Assembly (NCBI RefSeq): GCF_947496995.1
Contig: NZ_CANMFD010000002.1
Location: 186,001-250,000, forward strand
Source: an uncultured Roseibium sp.
Lineage (GTDB): Bacteria; Pseudomonadota; Alphaproteobacteria; Rhizobiales; Stappiaceae
Direction of reading: 5' to 3'
Length of the DNA: 64,000 bases
Positions within the stretch are counted from its first letter, which is position 1. Every line of letters begins with the position of its first letter. The notes under the pieces were generated by a model. It made no database searches, was not told the origin of the DNA, and was given only the letters and a program-made list of their open reading frames with translations. Positions 52,340-61,146 of the stretch are shown here, piece by piece. The position numbers and the translations under genes are program-made.

Positions 52340-53266
52340 TCAGGCAGGTGCAGCGGCCAGCAGCACTGTCGACGCCAGAAAAACTGCCCAGAGGATCAGG
52401 AAAACGCCGATTGCCGCCGGTAAGATGCGGCTGGGAAAGGTTTTTTCAAGCGCCATTACGCCGCCAAGCAAGGCGATCCAGACGATATTCATGATGCCGA
52501 CGGCGAACATCACCGTCATCACCGCCCAACAACAGCCAAGGCATGCCCGTCCTTGGATCACGCCCTCCCTGAAACCTGAGAGCAATTGTCCGGGCTCCCC
52601 GCCGCCAACCCATCGGGGATACCAGCACCTGCGCAGGCAGGCCTGTTTGGCGGGTGTGAACTGGTAGAGGCCGGCCACAAAAAGAACCGACGTCGTCAAG
52701 GCCAGGCTCACCGGAGCCATCATCTCCGACAGGGCACCGAGAGAAAAAAGCAGCCATTGAGCGAGTGTCGCCACAAGTGCGTAGGCAATCCAGACAAGCA
52801 GATAACCCAACGCAGCCGAAACGACGGGAAGAGCCGATGCGCCGGCCTTGCCGCCCTGAGCGGACAAGCGTGAGGAATAGGACCTCAACATGGGCACGGC
52901 CGTCGGCAACATCATCGCCACGGCCATCATGACCCACATCAGAAATATTCTGACGAGATCGGCAAGGGTCATCTCCGTTCCCGGCATACCGAACGTCGCG
53001 CCTGCCGGAAGGCAGAGGACGGCGAGAGCCGCCCTGGCGTCCGGCGACAGGTCCCTGAAAAGATTGAACCGGTTGAGCACGCCCATGCCCGGACCGGCCT
53101 GGCTCATGTCCATGACCGGAACCATGTCGGCGACCATGGCGATCAGGTAGGCCCAGCCGCTGATGGACAACACGGCAACAAACGCCAGAACCAGCGGCCA
53201 TGCCCGGCCACCGGCGTCCATACCTGCCTGGCTTTCGTCGTTCAGCGGACTGGAAGCATGTTTCAT
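52340..53266 (-). CDS. DUF2182 integral membrane protein
   Basis: Membrane protein of 308 residues with about seven helices. Conserved elements of DUF2182 (predicted metal-binding membrane proteins) are FLMWVMMAVAMMLPTAVPMLRSYSS, CLRRCWYP and GRACLGCCWAVMTVMFAVGIMN. Cysteine and methionine clusters in helices suggest a metal site. It is divergent from the UbiH-like gene across a 222-nt region. Function is unknown. Confidence 0.82.
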   Translation of the reverse strand: MKHASSPLNDESQAGMDAGGRAWPLVLAFVAVLSISGWAYLIAMVADMVPVMDMSQAGPGMGVLNRFNLFRDLSPDARAALAVLCLPAGATFGMPGTEMTLADLVRIFLMWVMMAVAMMLPTAVPMLRSYSSRLSAQGGKAGASALPVVSAALGYLLVWIAYALVATLAQWLLFSLGALSEMMAPVSLALTTSVLFVAGLYQFTPAKQACLRRCWYPRWVGGGEPGQLLSGFREGVIQGRACLGCCWAVMTVMFAVGIMNIVWIALLGGVMALEKTFPSRILPAAIGVFLILWAVFLASTVLLAAAPA

Positions 53267-53488
53267 GTCGGAAAGAGTTTCACTTTGCCGGGTTCATCCT
53301 GTCAATCGAGTAACCGTATTGGCGCATTCGGAAATTGATATTTGTCATCCAGTCGCGGTGCCCCAGATTGATGAGAACGGACCTGACCTGCAGATGCGTG
53401 CTTTGGTCCCGTTGCAAATGTGCTGCAAAAAGACAATCACTTGCGGGTAGACGAACTTTCAGATCGACGCGTTGATCCGGTTGGAACC

Positions 53489-54691
53489 ATGGCAAAGACA
53501 AAACAGACGAAAATCTTCGACATAGCAGTTGTGGGTGGCGGCCCATCGGGACGTATCGCCGCCCTGATGTTTGCCAAAAGCGGATTTTCCACCGCTCTGG
53601 TCGCCCCGGCCGGTGTTGGGCAGGATGGCCGGACGACCGCGCTGTGGCAGAAATCCATCTTGCTTCTTGAGGAAATCGGTGTCTGGCCGAAAATATGCGA
53701 AAACGCCGCACAGCTCCGGAAAATGCGGATGATAGACGATACCCGCCGTCTGATCCGGGCACCGGAAGTCATCTTCGACAGTTCCGAACTGGAGCTGGAA
53801 GAGTTTGGTTTCAATATCTTGAACAGTAATCTTAATGCGGTTCTTGAAGAATATTGCGGATCGGCGAAGAATATCACCGTGTTCGACAGCACGGCGACCA
53901 AGGTGGACTTTCAGCCGCAGAGTGCCGTCCTTCATGCAAAGACCGGAGAGACTATCGAAGCGCGGCTCGTTGTCGCCGCAGATGGCCGCAATTCGTTGGT
54001 TCGCGAAGCGGCGGGCATCGATGTCAGGCATTGGTCCTACCCTCAAGCCGCACTTGTGCTCAACTTGGAACACAGCCTGCCCCACCATGGCATTTCGACG
54101 GAGTTTCACACGCCGAGCGGTCCGTTCACGCTTGTTCCCCTGCCCGGCCGCCAGTCGTCGCTGGTCTGCGTTGAAAGCGTCGATGGCGCCGAGCGCTTGC
54201 TGGAAATGAAAGATGCCTTGCTTGAACTGGAGCTGGAGCGGCGTGCGCATTCCATCCTCGGCAGGTTCAAGCTTATCTCCAAGCCTCAAAGCTTTCCGTT
54301 GTCAGGTCTCTCCGCGACGCGCCTGGTTGGCGACCGTGTGGCGCTTGTCGGTGAGAGCGCGCACGTCTTTCCGCCAATCGGCGCCCAAGGCCTGAACCTG
54401 TCGCTTCGCGATATCGCTGATCTGGACAAGGTGCTTACAAGGGCAGCCGCGCGGCAACAGGACATCGGCGGCCCGGATGTCCTGAAATCCTACGAGACAA
54501 ACCGGAAGAGCGATGTCCGCACCAGAACGCAGGCGGTTGATCTCCTGAACCGGTCGCTCCTTACCGGCTTTCTGCCGGTGCAGCTTGCACGTGGTGCCGG
54601 GATGTATCTGGCCGGAAAGGTCGGCCCCTTCCGGCGACTGTTGATGCGCGAAGGCATGGCACCAGGCAGCGGGTTCACCCTCAACAGGTAA
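53489..54691 (+). CDS. FAD-dependent monooxygenase, UbiH/UbiF family
   Basis: Flavoprotein hydroxylase of 400 residues. It shows the FAD motif IAVVGGGPSGRIAALM at the N-terminus, the DG motif VVAADGRNSLVREAAGI, and the GD motif VALVGESAHVFPPIGAQGLNLSLRD. Members hydroxylate the ubiquinone ring; which carbon cannot be told. ATG 53489 is chosen because the Rossmann fold begins 10 residues later; the upstream frame to 53420 is non-homologous. It converges on the DUF1801 gene. Confidence 0.88.
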   Translation: MAKTKQTKIFDIAVVGGGPSGRIAALMFAKSGFSTALVAPAGVGQDGRTTALWQKSILLLEEIGVWPKICENAAQLRKMRMIDDTRRLIRAPEVIFDSSELELEEFGFNILNSNLNAVLEEYCGSAKNITVFDSTATKVDFQPQSAVLHAKTGETIEARLVVAADGRNSLVREAAGIDVRHWSYPQAALVLNLEHSLPHHGISTEFHTPSGPFTLVPLPGRQSSLVCVESVDGAERLLEMKDALLELELERRAHSILGRFKLISKPQSFPLSGLSATRLVGDRVALVGESAHVFPPIGAQGLNLSLRDIADLDKVLTRAAARQQDIGGPDVLKSYETNRKSDVRTRTQAVDLLNRSLLTGFLPVQLARGAGMYLAGKVGPFRRLLMREGMAPGSGFTLNR

Positions 54692-54714
54692 ACCCGTTGA
54701 TCAAACCGGCGATA

Positions 54715-55131
54715 TCATTTCCTGGCGGCTTTGCGTTTTCCGGAATGGTACGTCAGTGCCATGGTGATAATCTGACGCAATTCGTTTTCAGGAAGCGGGT
54801 CCGAGAGCCTGAAATGGACGCTTCGGTCTCCCCCGAAGTGAAGATGCGGAAAAAGCGCCCGCCACTCCGACACCAGCGACGACTGGCAGTTCACATAGAG
54901 CACATAATCGCCATTTTTCGACGTGTCCCGGTCGATGCGGATCGTGGTGCCGGTTTTGGGTCTGACAGTCAGAAAGCTCGGCTGCCCCCATTTCAGGGTT
55001 TCTTCAAGCGTACCGATCTCGGCATTCTGATTGGCAATGTCCCTGATCAGCTGCCGCAAGTCCAGCAAGGCGTTTTTCAAGGCGTCGGGGTAACTGTCGA
55101 GGACTGACTGGACATCGGTGTGGGAAGTCAT
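54715..55131 (-). CDS. DUF1801-family protein
   Basis: Small soluble protein of 138 residues. It has VLDSYPDALKNALLDLRQLIRDIA, ETLKWGQPSF and GDRSVHFRLSDPLPENELRQIITMAL (read in pieces), typical of DUF1801/YdhG-like proteins with a helix-grip-like fold. ATG 55131 has AGGA about 10 nt upstream. It is convergent with the UbiH-like gene (23 nt gap). Function is unknown. Confidence 0.8.
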   Translation of the reverse strand: MTSHTDVQSVLDSYPDALKNALLDLRQLIRDIANQNAEIGTLEETLKWGQPSFLTVRPKTGTTIRIDRDTSKNGDYVLYVNCQSSLVSEWRALFPHLHFGGDRSVHFRLSDPLPENELRQIITMALTYHSGKRKAARK

Positions 55132-55181
55132 GCGCGGTGGTCCTGAAGTGAGTCTGTCCTGACGTTTCCCAATCATACCCT

Positions 55182-56135
55182 TCAGCGCAGTGGCAGGAAA
55201 CCGCTGGTTAGCGCCCAGATGAAGGCCGTGACCGTGACGATGGAAACCGCCGTGCCGAACAACACGAAACTCGACGCGCGCTGGACGTAGACACCGTATT
55301 GCTGCGCGATGACGAAGACATTCGTGGCTGGAGGCAGACAGGCCATGAGCACGGCGGTCGCAACCCAGTTGGGATCGAAACCGCCGAGCCAGCTCAGCAG
55401 CAGGAATATCAGGATCGGGTGCAGGACAAGTTTCACCGACAGGACCAGCGGCATTTCCAGCGGAATGCGTCCGACCGGCCTGAGGGCTATGCTCACGCCC
55501 ATGGCGAACAGCGCGCAGGGTGCTGCGGCGCTGCTGAGATATCTGAGCATTGTGTCTATTGCCGTCGGTGGCTGGAATTTCAGAGCGGCGGCCAGAACAC
55601 CGGCAATGGTTGCCAGAATGAAGGGATGCGTGAAGATCTTGAACAGGATCTTTTTCAGCGTGATGAGAAAGGATTCATCGTCAGTGCCCGCCAGCGCCAT
55701 CAGCAAGGGTGCCAGGATGAACATCAGCGCGTTGTCGAACGCCAGGATCAACGCGGTCGGGACCGTCGCCTGTTCTCCAAGGACGGCGAGCGTCAGGCCC
55801 GGCCCCATGTAACCGACGTTGGAATAGGCGCCCGCGATGCCAAGGATCGTGGATTCGGCGATGCTTCCGCGGGTCGCCATGACACCGATGCAGAAGGAAA
55901 TCGCGAAGACGATGTAAGTGGTGAACGTTGTCGCGCTGATGAACGACAGGTTGGCCAGTTCCTCGAACGGCGTTTCGGACAGCAGACGGAAGAACAGAGC
56001 CGGAAGGGCAAGGTAGACGACGAAGAAATTCATCCAGCTCAGGCCCGCTTCCGGCAGATTCCGGATTTTTCCGGCTGCGAATCCCAACAGGATCAACCCG
56101 AAAAACGGCAAGGCCAGTGTAATGACGTTCTGCAT
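55182..56135 (-). CDS. AEC-family transporter (auxin efflux carrier type)
   Basis: Membrane transporter of 317 residues with about ten helices in two inverted halves. Typical segments are LPFFGLILLGFAAG, YLALPALFFRLLSETP, GAYSNVGYMGPGLTL and the C-terminal MACLPPATNVFVIAQQYG. Bacterial members move dicarboxylates or similar anions. ATG 56135 follows GGGAAG; a TTG at 56147 is the alternative. It is divergent from the acyltransferase gene. Confidence 0.88.
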   Translation of the reverse strand: MQNVITLALPFFGLILLGFAAGKIRNLPEAGLSWMNFFVVYLALPALFFRLLSETPFEELANLSFISATTFTTYIVFAISFCIGVMATRGSIAESTILGIAGAYSNVGYMGPGLTLAVLGEQATVPTALILAFDNALMFILAPLLMALAGTDDESFLITLKKILFKIFTHPFILATIAGVLAAALKFQPPTAIDTMLRYLSSAAAPCALFAMGVSIALRPVGRIPLEMPLVLSVKLVLHPILIFLLLSWLGGFDPNWVATAVLMACLPPATNVFVIAQQYGVYVQRASSFVLFGTAVSIVTVTAFIWALTSGFLPLR

Positions 56136-56365
56136 TCTACTTCCCAAGACAAGGTAGGGTAATTCGTGTGAGAGGGTTTGTGTCCGTTATGGTGCTTGCT
56201 TCTTACGTCCTGCTTGGCTATGGGACGCTTTGCCGGCGGATTGGCGTAGCGATCCGCATTCCAATCAGGTCTGCGGCCGCATCGCAAGTGCGCTTTCCGG
56301 CGCACATGGTTGGAGTGAGCCTTTTCGTCGACAAATGGCACAGAAGATGAAAGCACCTGTTCCTG

Positions 56366-57337
56366 ATGTCACGGAAGAAAAGACAGCGAAACGCACCGAG
56401 ACTGATCGCATTCCAGAACTGGGTGGAAGGTCTCGCGCTCAAGGCTGCGATCTGGCTGTTCCGTCTCATCCCGGTTGACGTCGCTTCCTGCGTGATGGGG
56501 TTCCTGTGGCGGATACTGGCGCCCTTTAATGCGCGGCACAAAAGAGCGCTTCGCCATCTCGAAGACGCCTTGCCTGACCTGAGCGCCGGGGAACGGGAAG
56601 CCATCGTCCGCGGCATGTGGGAGAACCTTGGCCGTGTGACAGCCGAAACCTTCCACATCGACAGGTTACTGCGTCAGCCGCACCGTTTCGAAACTGACGT
56701 CGACGAGATCACCGCGCAAGTACTCAATGGAGAGCGTGCCTGTCTGTTCGTGTCCTTCCATAGCGGCAACTGGGAACTCGTCGTCCAGCCGGCGGTCGAG
56801 AAGGGAATCGCGATCACCGGAGTTTACCAGGCGCTGCGCAATCCGAAGGCCGACGAAGAACTCAGCGCGCTCAGACAGGATCTCTACAAGGGCGGATTGC
56901 TGTCCAAGGGGCATCGGACGGCGCGAAAACTGCTTACGACCCTGAAAAACGGCGGTGTCGTCGCGATGATGGCGGATCTGCGGGAAACGCGGGGAATTCA
57001 GGTGCCGTTTTTTGGCCGCATGGCCTATGCCACGCCGGTCCCCGCCTCGCTGGCACGGTCCTGCGATGTTCCGATCGTCGTGGGCCGCGTCATTCGCAAA
57101 AAAGGCGTGAATTTCCGGATCGAAGGTCGGGCCATTTCCTTTCCCGTGACAGAGGACCGGCAGGCGGATATCGAAGCGACGACAACGCAAATTCATGCCA
57201 TGTTCGAAAGCTGGATCCGCGAATATCCGGAACAGTGGATGTGGATCCACAAGAAATGGGCGTCCCCGGGCAAGTCCTCGGCCCAGAAACAGGCCCGCCG
57301 GGCAGCTGCCGGCAAGATCGCCAGTTCCGGGAATTGA
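56366..57337 (+). CDS. Lysophospholipid/lipid A acyltransferase (LpxL/HtrB family)
   Basis: Inner-membrane-associated acyltransferase of 323 residues. A hydrophobic N-terminal segment precedes the catalytic HX4E motif FHSGNWEL, with RETRGIQVPFFGRMAYATPVPASLAR as the second conserved block and PEQWMWIHKKW near the C-terminus. It adds acyl chains to lipid A or related lysolipids. The start at ATG 56366 lacks a strong ribosome site and is provisional. The leader region 56136-56365 contains no other gene. Confidence 0.87.
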   Translation: MSRKKRQRNAPRLIAFQNWVEGLALKAAIWLFRLIPVDVASCVMGFLWRILAPFNARHKRALRHLEDALPDLSAGEREAIVRGMWENLGRVTAETFHIDRLLRQPHRFETDVDEITAQVLNGERACLFVSFHSGNWELVVQPAVEKGIAITGVYQALRNPKADEELSALRQDLYKGGLLSKGHRTARKLLTTLKNGGVVAMMADLRETRGIQVPFFGRMAYATPVPASLARSCDVPIVVGRVIRKKGVNFRIEGRAISFPVTEDRQADIEATTTQIHAMFESWIREYPEQWMWIHKKWASPGKSSAQKQARRAAAGKIASSGN

Positions 57338-57381
57338 CAGCCCTCCCCGGAAGAAACTGCACTTTCGCCTTTCGGTGCATA

Positions 57382-57394
57382 GTTGCGGCGCAAC
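57382..57394. promoter_or_regulatory. Palindrome upstream of the malyl-CoA-lyase-like gene
   Basis: GTTGCG-G-CGCAAC, 6-bp arms around one base, 45 nt before the start codon. Candidate operator; no regulator is evident. Confidence 0.3.
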
Positions 57395-57439
57395 ATAAGC
57401 GCTATAGATCTTTTTTCTTTAGCGGAGGATCGCGGACAC

Positions 57440-58480
57440 ATGAAGACCCCAGGTGCGTTTTACAAACCGCTCGCAATTGGTGCTCCGGTGCCTTTCCGGG
57501 AGCCGCCCGTTTCCCTGGAGCGCATGATCCATTTCGTGCCGCCGCACATCGAAAAGATGCGTGCGAAGGTGCCGGATCTCATTCACAAGGTGGATGTGGT
57601 TCTCGGCAATCTTGAAGATGCCATCCCCGCAGATGCCAAGACGGAAGCCCGCGCCGGCTTCATTCAGATGGCCAAGGACAATGAATTCGGTGAAACCGGT
57701 CTCTGGACCCGGGTGAATTGTCTCAACAGTCCGTGGTTCCTCGACGACCTGATGGAAATCGTGCCGGCTGTCGGCGACAAGCTCGATGTCATCATGCTGC
57801 CAAAGGTTGAAGGCGTCTGGGACATTCATTACCTTGATCAGCTGCTGGCCCAGCTGGAAGCCCGGGCGGGACTTTCCAGGCCGATCATGATCCACGCGAT
57901 CCTGGAGACGGCTGAGGGGGTCAAGAATGTCGAACAGATCGCCGCGGCAAGCCCGCGTATGCACGGGATGAGCCTGGGACCTGCGGATCTTGCTGCCTCG
58001 AGAGGCATGAAAACAACCCGCGTCGGTGGCGGGCATCCCGATTACGCGGTCCTTGCGGATGCAGAAGGGACCGGCACGCGGGCAGTCTATCAGCAGGATT
58101 TGTGGCACTATACCGTCGGCAAGATGGTCGATGCCTGCCTGTCCTGCGGCCTGAAACCTTTCTACGGTCCTTTCGGAGACTTTTCCGACCCGGAAGCCTG
58201 CGAAAGCCAGTTCCGCAATGCCTTCTTGATGGGGTGCCTCGGGGCATGGTCGCTGCATCCGACCCAGATCGATATCGCGAAGAAGGTTTTCTCGCCGGAC
58301 CCGGCCGAAGTTGCATTTGCTGCAAAGATACTCGCAGCGATGCCGGACGGTACGGGAGCCGTCATGATCGACGGGAAAATGCAGGACGATGCAACCTGGA
58401 AGCAAGCCAAGGTGATTGTTGACCTGGCTAAACTCGTTGCTTCCAAGGATGCAGAGCTTGCCGCCGTTTACGGTCTTTAG
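57440..58480 (+). CDS. HpcH/HpaI-family CoA ester lyase (malyl-CoA lyase-like)
   Basis: TIM-barrel lyase of 346 residues, related to L-malyl-CoA/beta-methylmalyl-CoA lyases. It carries [33 protein letters not shown] with the metal-binding acidic residues, [30 protein letters not shown] and [13 protein letters not shown]. Such enzymes make or split malyl-CoA, citramalyl-CoA or related esters in glyoxylate assimilation. GGAGG lies 11 nt before ATG 57440. It is probably monocistronic. Confidence 0.85.
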   Translation: MKTPGAFYKPLAIGAPVPFREPPVSLERMIHFVPPHIEKMRAKVPDLIHKVDVVLGNLEDAIPADAKTEARAGFIQMAKDNEFGETGLWTRVNCLNSPWFLDDLMEIVPAVGDKLDVIMLPKVEGVWDIHYLDQLLAQLEARAGLSRPIMIHAILETAEGVKNVEQIAAASPRMHGMSLGPADLAASRGMKTTRVGGGHPDYAVLADAEGTGTRAVYQQDLWHYTVGKMVDACLSCGLKPFYGPFGDFSDPEACESQFRNAFLMGCLGAWSLHPTQIDIAKKVFSPDPAEVAFAAKILAAMPDGTGAVMIDGKMQDDATWKQAKVIVDLAKLVASKDAELAAVYGL

Positions 58481-58582
58481 AAAATCGCAAGGCTCGGTGT
58501 GTAAAGTTTAATGTTGCAACGCTTGCAAGCTCGTCGTGGACAGGCTATCCCGGCATTGCATGCAGTAGGCGGACGAGTAACC

Positions 58583-58906
58583 ATGCGAACGGCAAAATTC
58601 AGAATTGGCCAGGTCGTCCGGCACCGGATTTACCCTTTCCGGGGTGTGATTTTCGATGTCGACCCGACTTTCAGCAACACGGAAGAATGGTGGAACGCAA
58701 TCCCTGAAGATGTGCGTCCTCTCCGCGACCAGCCTTTCTACCATCTCCTTGCCGAGAACGAGGAGACGGAATATGTCGCCTATGTCAGCGAGCAGAACCT
58801 GGAGCCGGACATAACCGGCGAACCGGTGCGCCATCCCCAGGTTGAAGAGATTTTCGAAGAACAGACCGATGGATCGTATTTGCCGCGCAGCGTCGAAATT
58901 CATTAA
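58583..58906 (+). CDS. hspQ: Heat shock protein HspQ
   Basis: Small protein of 107 residues of the HspQ (YccV, hemimethylated-DNA-binding-like) family. It has FRIGQVVRHRIYPFRGVIFDVDPTFSNTEEW (read in pieces), then QPFYHLLAENEETEYVAYVSEQNL. HspQ modulates Lon specificity and DnaA stability in enterobacteria. ATG 58583 is chosen because the conserved core begins four residues later. Confidence 0.93.
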   Translation: MRTAKFRIGQVVRHRIYPFRGVIFDVDPTFSNTEEWWNAIPEDVRPLRDQPFYHLLAENEETEYVAYVSEQNLEPDITGEPVRHPQVEEIFEEQTDGSYLPRSVEIH

Positions 58907-58942
58907 AGAACCCGGCGCAAGATAGCCTGTCGCGCAGATTTA

Positions 58943-58967
58943 ACGCCGCGGAGTGCTTCCGCGGCGT
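58943..58967. terminator. Bidirectional terminator between hspQ and the convergent SH3/MliC gene
   Basis: Perfect 10-bp repeat ACGCCGCGGA / TCCGCGGCGT with a 5-nt loop, in the 80-nt gap between the two convergent stops. Confidence 0.7.
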
Positions 58968-58986
58968 CTTGATGCCTGTTTGAGGT

Positions 58987-59883
58987 CTACAGCTTATGGC
59001 AGACGTCTGTTCCGCCGGGCGTCGTGATCGCGACGGAATCGCCTTTTGAATGGATGCTGTAGCGACCATTGCTGTAGAGGGCTCCGGACCCTGACGGAAC
59101 CTGATCAAGCCGGACTTTTTCCGGACTGTCGTAGCCGAACAGAAGATATCCATCGCCTTCGTTGTAATACGTCACATCGAGCGGAAGCCCCTCCGGACAG
59201 GTGTACTGAACATGGATAACATTCGTGTTCGCCTGTGGAACGACGTCGGCTATTGCATTGGTGATGGCATACAAGGGCGTTTTTCCCTGATTGCCGATCC
59301 CGTACAGGACCTGTTTTCGATGAAGGTCCAGCTGCAATGAAACGTTGCGGGACGCATCAAAAAGATAGACCGACCACTCGTCTCTGTTTTGCTCCTGAAA
59401 ACGGAAGGCGACCCGGCCCTGGTCATTCAGTTCTTCCCACTGGCCACCGCCGGCCTGCGAAAAGCTGCCACCAGAATGGAAGACCTGGGAGGCATTGTAA
59501 CCATTGACCTGCGATTGCGCAGGGGCGGAGTTCGTTACCGGCCTGTTAGATGCGGACTGCCGGGGTGCGCATACCTGGTAAATGGTCTGATAGGGCTTTT
59601 GCGAGCAGAGAAGCCCGCCCCACTGATAGCCGGTCCGTCCGTTGCCATACCGGATCTGGAACCATTCGTAGCCATTCATCATGACGCCTGTCGCGTTGAG
59701 GATGAGGATACGATCATTTTCGTACAGGCTGCCGACCTGCTGGTATTGCATGCCCGGACCGCTTCGGACCTTGCCACCGTATGACTGGCCTTCCTGCGGA
59801 AAATCGACATCCGGCGAAGCAAGGATGGGCCGTACCGGCAACAAGAACATCGCCAGTACGACAAAGATTGAAAAACGTTTCAT
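58987..59883 (-). CDS. Secreted SH3-like protein with a C-terminal MliC-like domain
   Basis: Exported protein of 298 residues, signal peptide MKRFSIFVVLAMFLLPVRPILA. A bacterial SH3 domain follows (GGKVRSGPGMQYQQVGSLYENDRI, then WFQIRYGNGRTGYQWGGLLC). The middle is low in complexity (SASNRPVTNSAPAQSQ). The C-terminal 80 residues (VQYTCPEGLPLDVTYYN, SGSGALYSNGRYSIHSKGD and a last Cys) resemble MliC, inhibitor of C-type lysozyme. AGGAAATTTG precedes ATG 59883; the upstream 16 codons are ignored. Confidence 0.75.
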   Translation of the reverse strand: MKRFSIFVVLAMFLLPVRPILASPDVDFPQEGQSYGGKVRSGPGMQYQQVGSLYENDRILILNATGVMMNGYEWFQIRYGNGRTGYQWGGLLCSQKPYQTIYQVCAPRQSASNRPVTNSAPAQSQVNGYNASQVFHSGGSFSQAGGGQWEELNDQGRVAFRFQEQNRDEWSVYLFDASRNVSLQLDLHRKQVLYGIGNQGKTPLYAITNAIADVVPQANTNVIHVQYTCPEGLPLDVTYYNEGDGYLLFGYDSPEKVRLDQVPSGSGALYSNGRYSIHSKGDSVAITTPGGTDVCHKL

Positions 59884-60269
59884 CAAATTTCCTGTTTGTA
59901 ACACGCTATTGGTACCGGAAAAAAAAGACACTATTTCAGCGGGCGTGACAATTGGATTGGTCGAAAATTATTTCCCTGGCCACCTCCTACAGGATGTGTT
60001 CCGGCCAGATTCTGTCCCTTGGGGACGATCATCAATAAGGGAAAGGTTTGGCCGGAAATCATAATCGCGCCTGATAGCGGTCGTTTCCGTTTCACGTCAG
60101 TGCAATACAACAAAGGCCGGAACGCTTGTTCCGGCCTTTGTTGTATTTTGGCTGTGCCAGTCGTCTTTCGTTTGTTCAATCAAGCGATGAACAAATGCGT
60201 ACCCGTGAAATGCCAGAGCAACCGGCGCATCCATGTGACGGTGCGTCGGTCGCTCTTCAAATTCACGGT
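59884..60269. other. Intergenic region between the SH3/MliC gene and the IalB-like gene
   Basis: About 390 nt without a gene. It contains the strong terminator at 60105-60146 and, closer to 59884, the presumed promoter of the SH3/MliC gene on the minus strand. Nothing else is evident. Confidence 0.5.
60105..60146 (-). terminator. Strong terminator after the IalB-like gene
   Basis: 19-bp perfect stem ATACAACAAAGGCCGGAAC pairing with its complement across loop GCTT. Tails of ATA and TAT at the base give short T/A tracts on both strands. It lies about 120 nt after the IalB-like stop. Confidence 0.7.
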
Positions 60270-60881
60270 TTACTGACTCGGCTTTTGAGCGTCGATCAGC
60301 TTCTGACGGGCTTCATCGGCGCGCTTCTGCAGTTCGCTCTGCAGTTCTTCCTGGCGCTTCTGCAGATCAGCAAGGTTCATGGGCTCGCCGTCATAGACAC
60401 TGGTGAAACCGATCAGTGTCATCTTGAAGACGATTTCCTTGGCCTGCTGATTGTAGGGAGCCACCCGCATTTCGCCGCCCTGCTTCATCACACTGATGAA
60501 GCTGTCGTCGATGGCCAGCTCCGCATAACAGGCGTTGGGTGCGCAAATGCTGTATTTGGCCTGCACCGGCTTGCCGTCGTCGATCTGGATGCGCAGTCCC
60601 GGCTGGAGCAAAACACCTGTGGGAACAGCAACAAGCAGCTTCTTGCGCGCCTCGCCTTCCGTCTCCTGGATGGCGATATTGCTCAGGAACTGACCTGTAT
60701 TGGTGCGCAGTTCGATCGATATGAAGCAGATTTCCTTCTGCGTATTCGGATTGGTGTTACACGCTTTCGTCCAAGGGCTCTTTTCTTCCTGGGCGATTGC
60801 GGGAGCACCAGCAAAAGAAGATAGGGCCACGAACGCACCCGCGGCACATCCGAACAATCCTCTTTTCAAAACACTCTTCAT
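60270..60881 (-). CDS. Invasion-associated locus B (IalB) family protein
   Basis: Exported protein of 203 residues with signal peptide ending AGAPAIAQEEKS. The IalB-type core contains WTKACNTN, KEICFIS, LRTNTGQFLSNIAI and the diagnostic disulfide loop YSICAPNACYAEL, followed by a basic coiled-coil tail (LQKRQEELQSELQKRADEAR). In Bartonella and Brucella relatives it affects erythrocyte invasion or stress resistance; in free-living bacteria the role is unknown. ATG 60881 is chosen to give a normal signal peptide. Confidence 0.85.
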   Translation of the reverse strand: MKSVLKRGLFGCAAGAFVALSSFAGAPAIAQEEKSPWTKACNTNPNTQKEICFISIELRTNTGQFLSNIAIQETEGEARKKLLVAVPTGVLLQPGLRIQIDDGKPVQAKYSICAPNACYAELAIDDSFISVMKQGGEMRVAPYNQQAKEIVFKMTLIGFTSVYDGEPMNLADLQKRQEELQSELQKRADEARQKLIDAQKPSQ

Positions 60882-61146
60882 CGAAACGTCCTCAATCGTG
60901 CGTGTGCGATACTTTCGCGTTGTTCTGGGGCATTCCGGACCTAACCGCAAGGCCCGTGAGATCATTCAAACCGTCAAAACATGGTAAGGCAGCTAATTTG
61001 GGCAAGAGGGTGACCGATTTGCAACGCACGTCAAATCACCGATTCAAAACTGAATATCTTGCTGTTTGTCTCTTGCACCAGGCGCGTCCCCTTTAACCCT
61101 GTGGTAGTCTGAGAGGTGAGAATCAACAGAATCTCGGACGGTGGTC

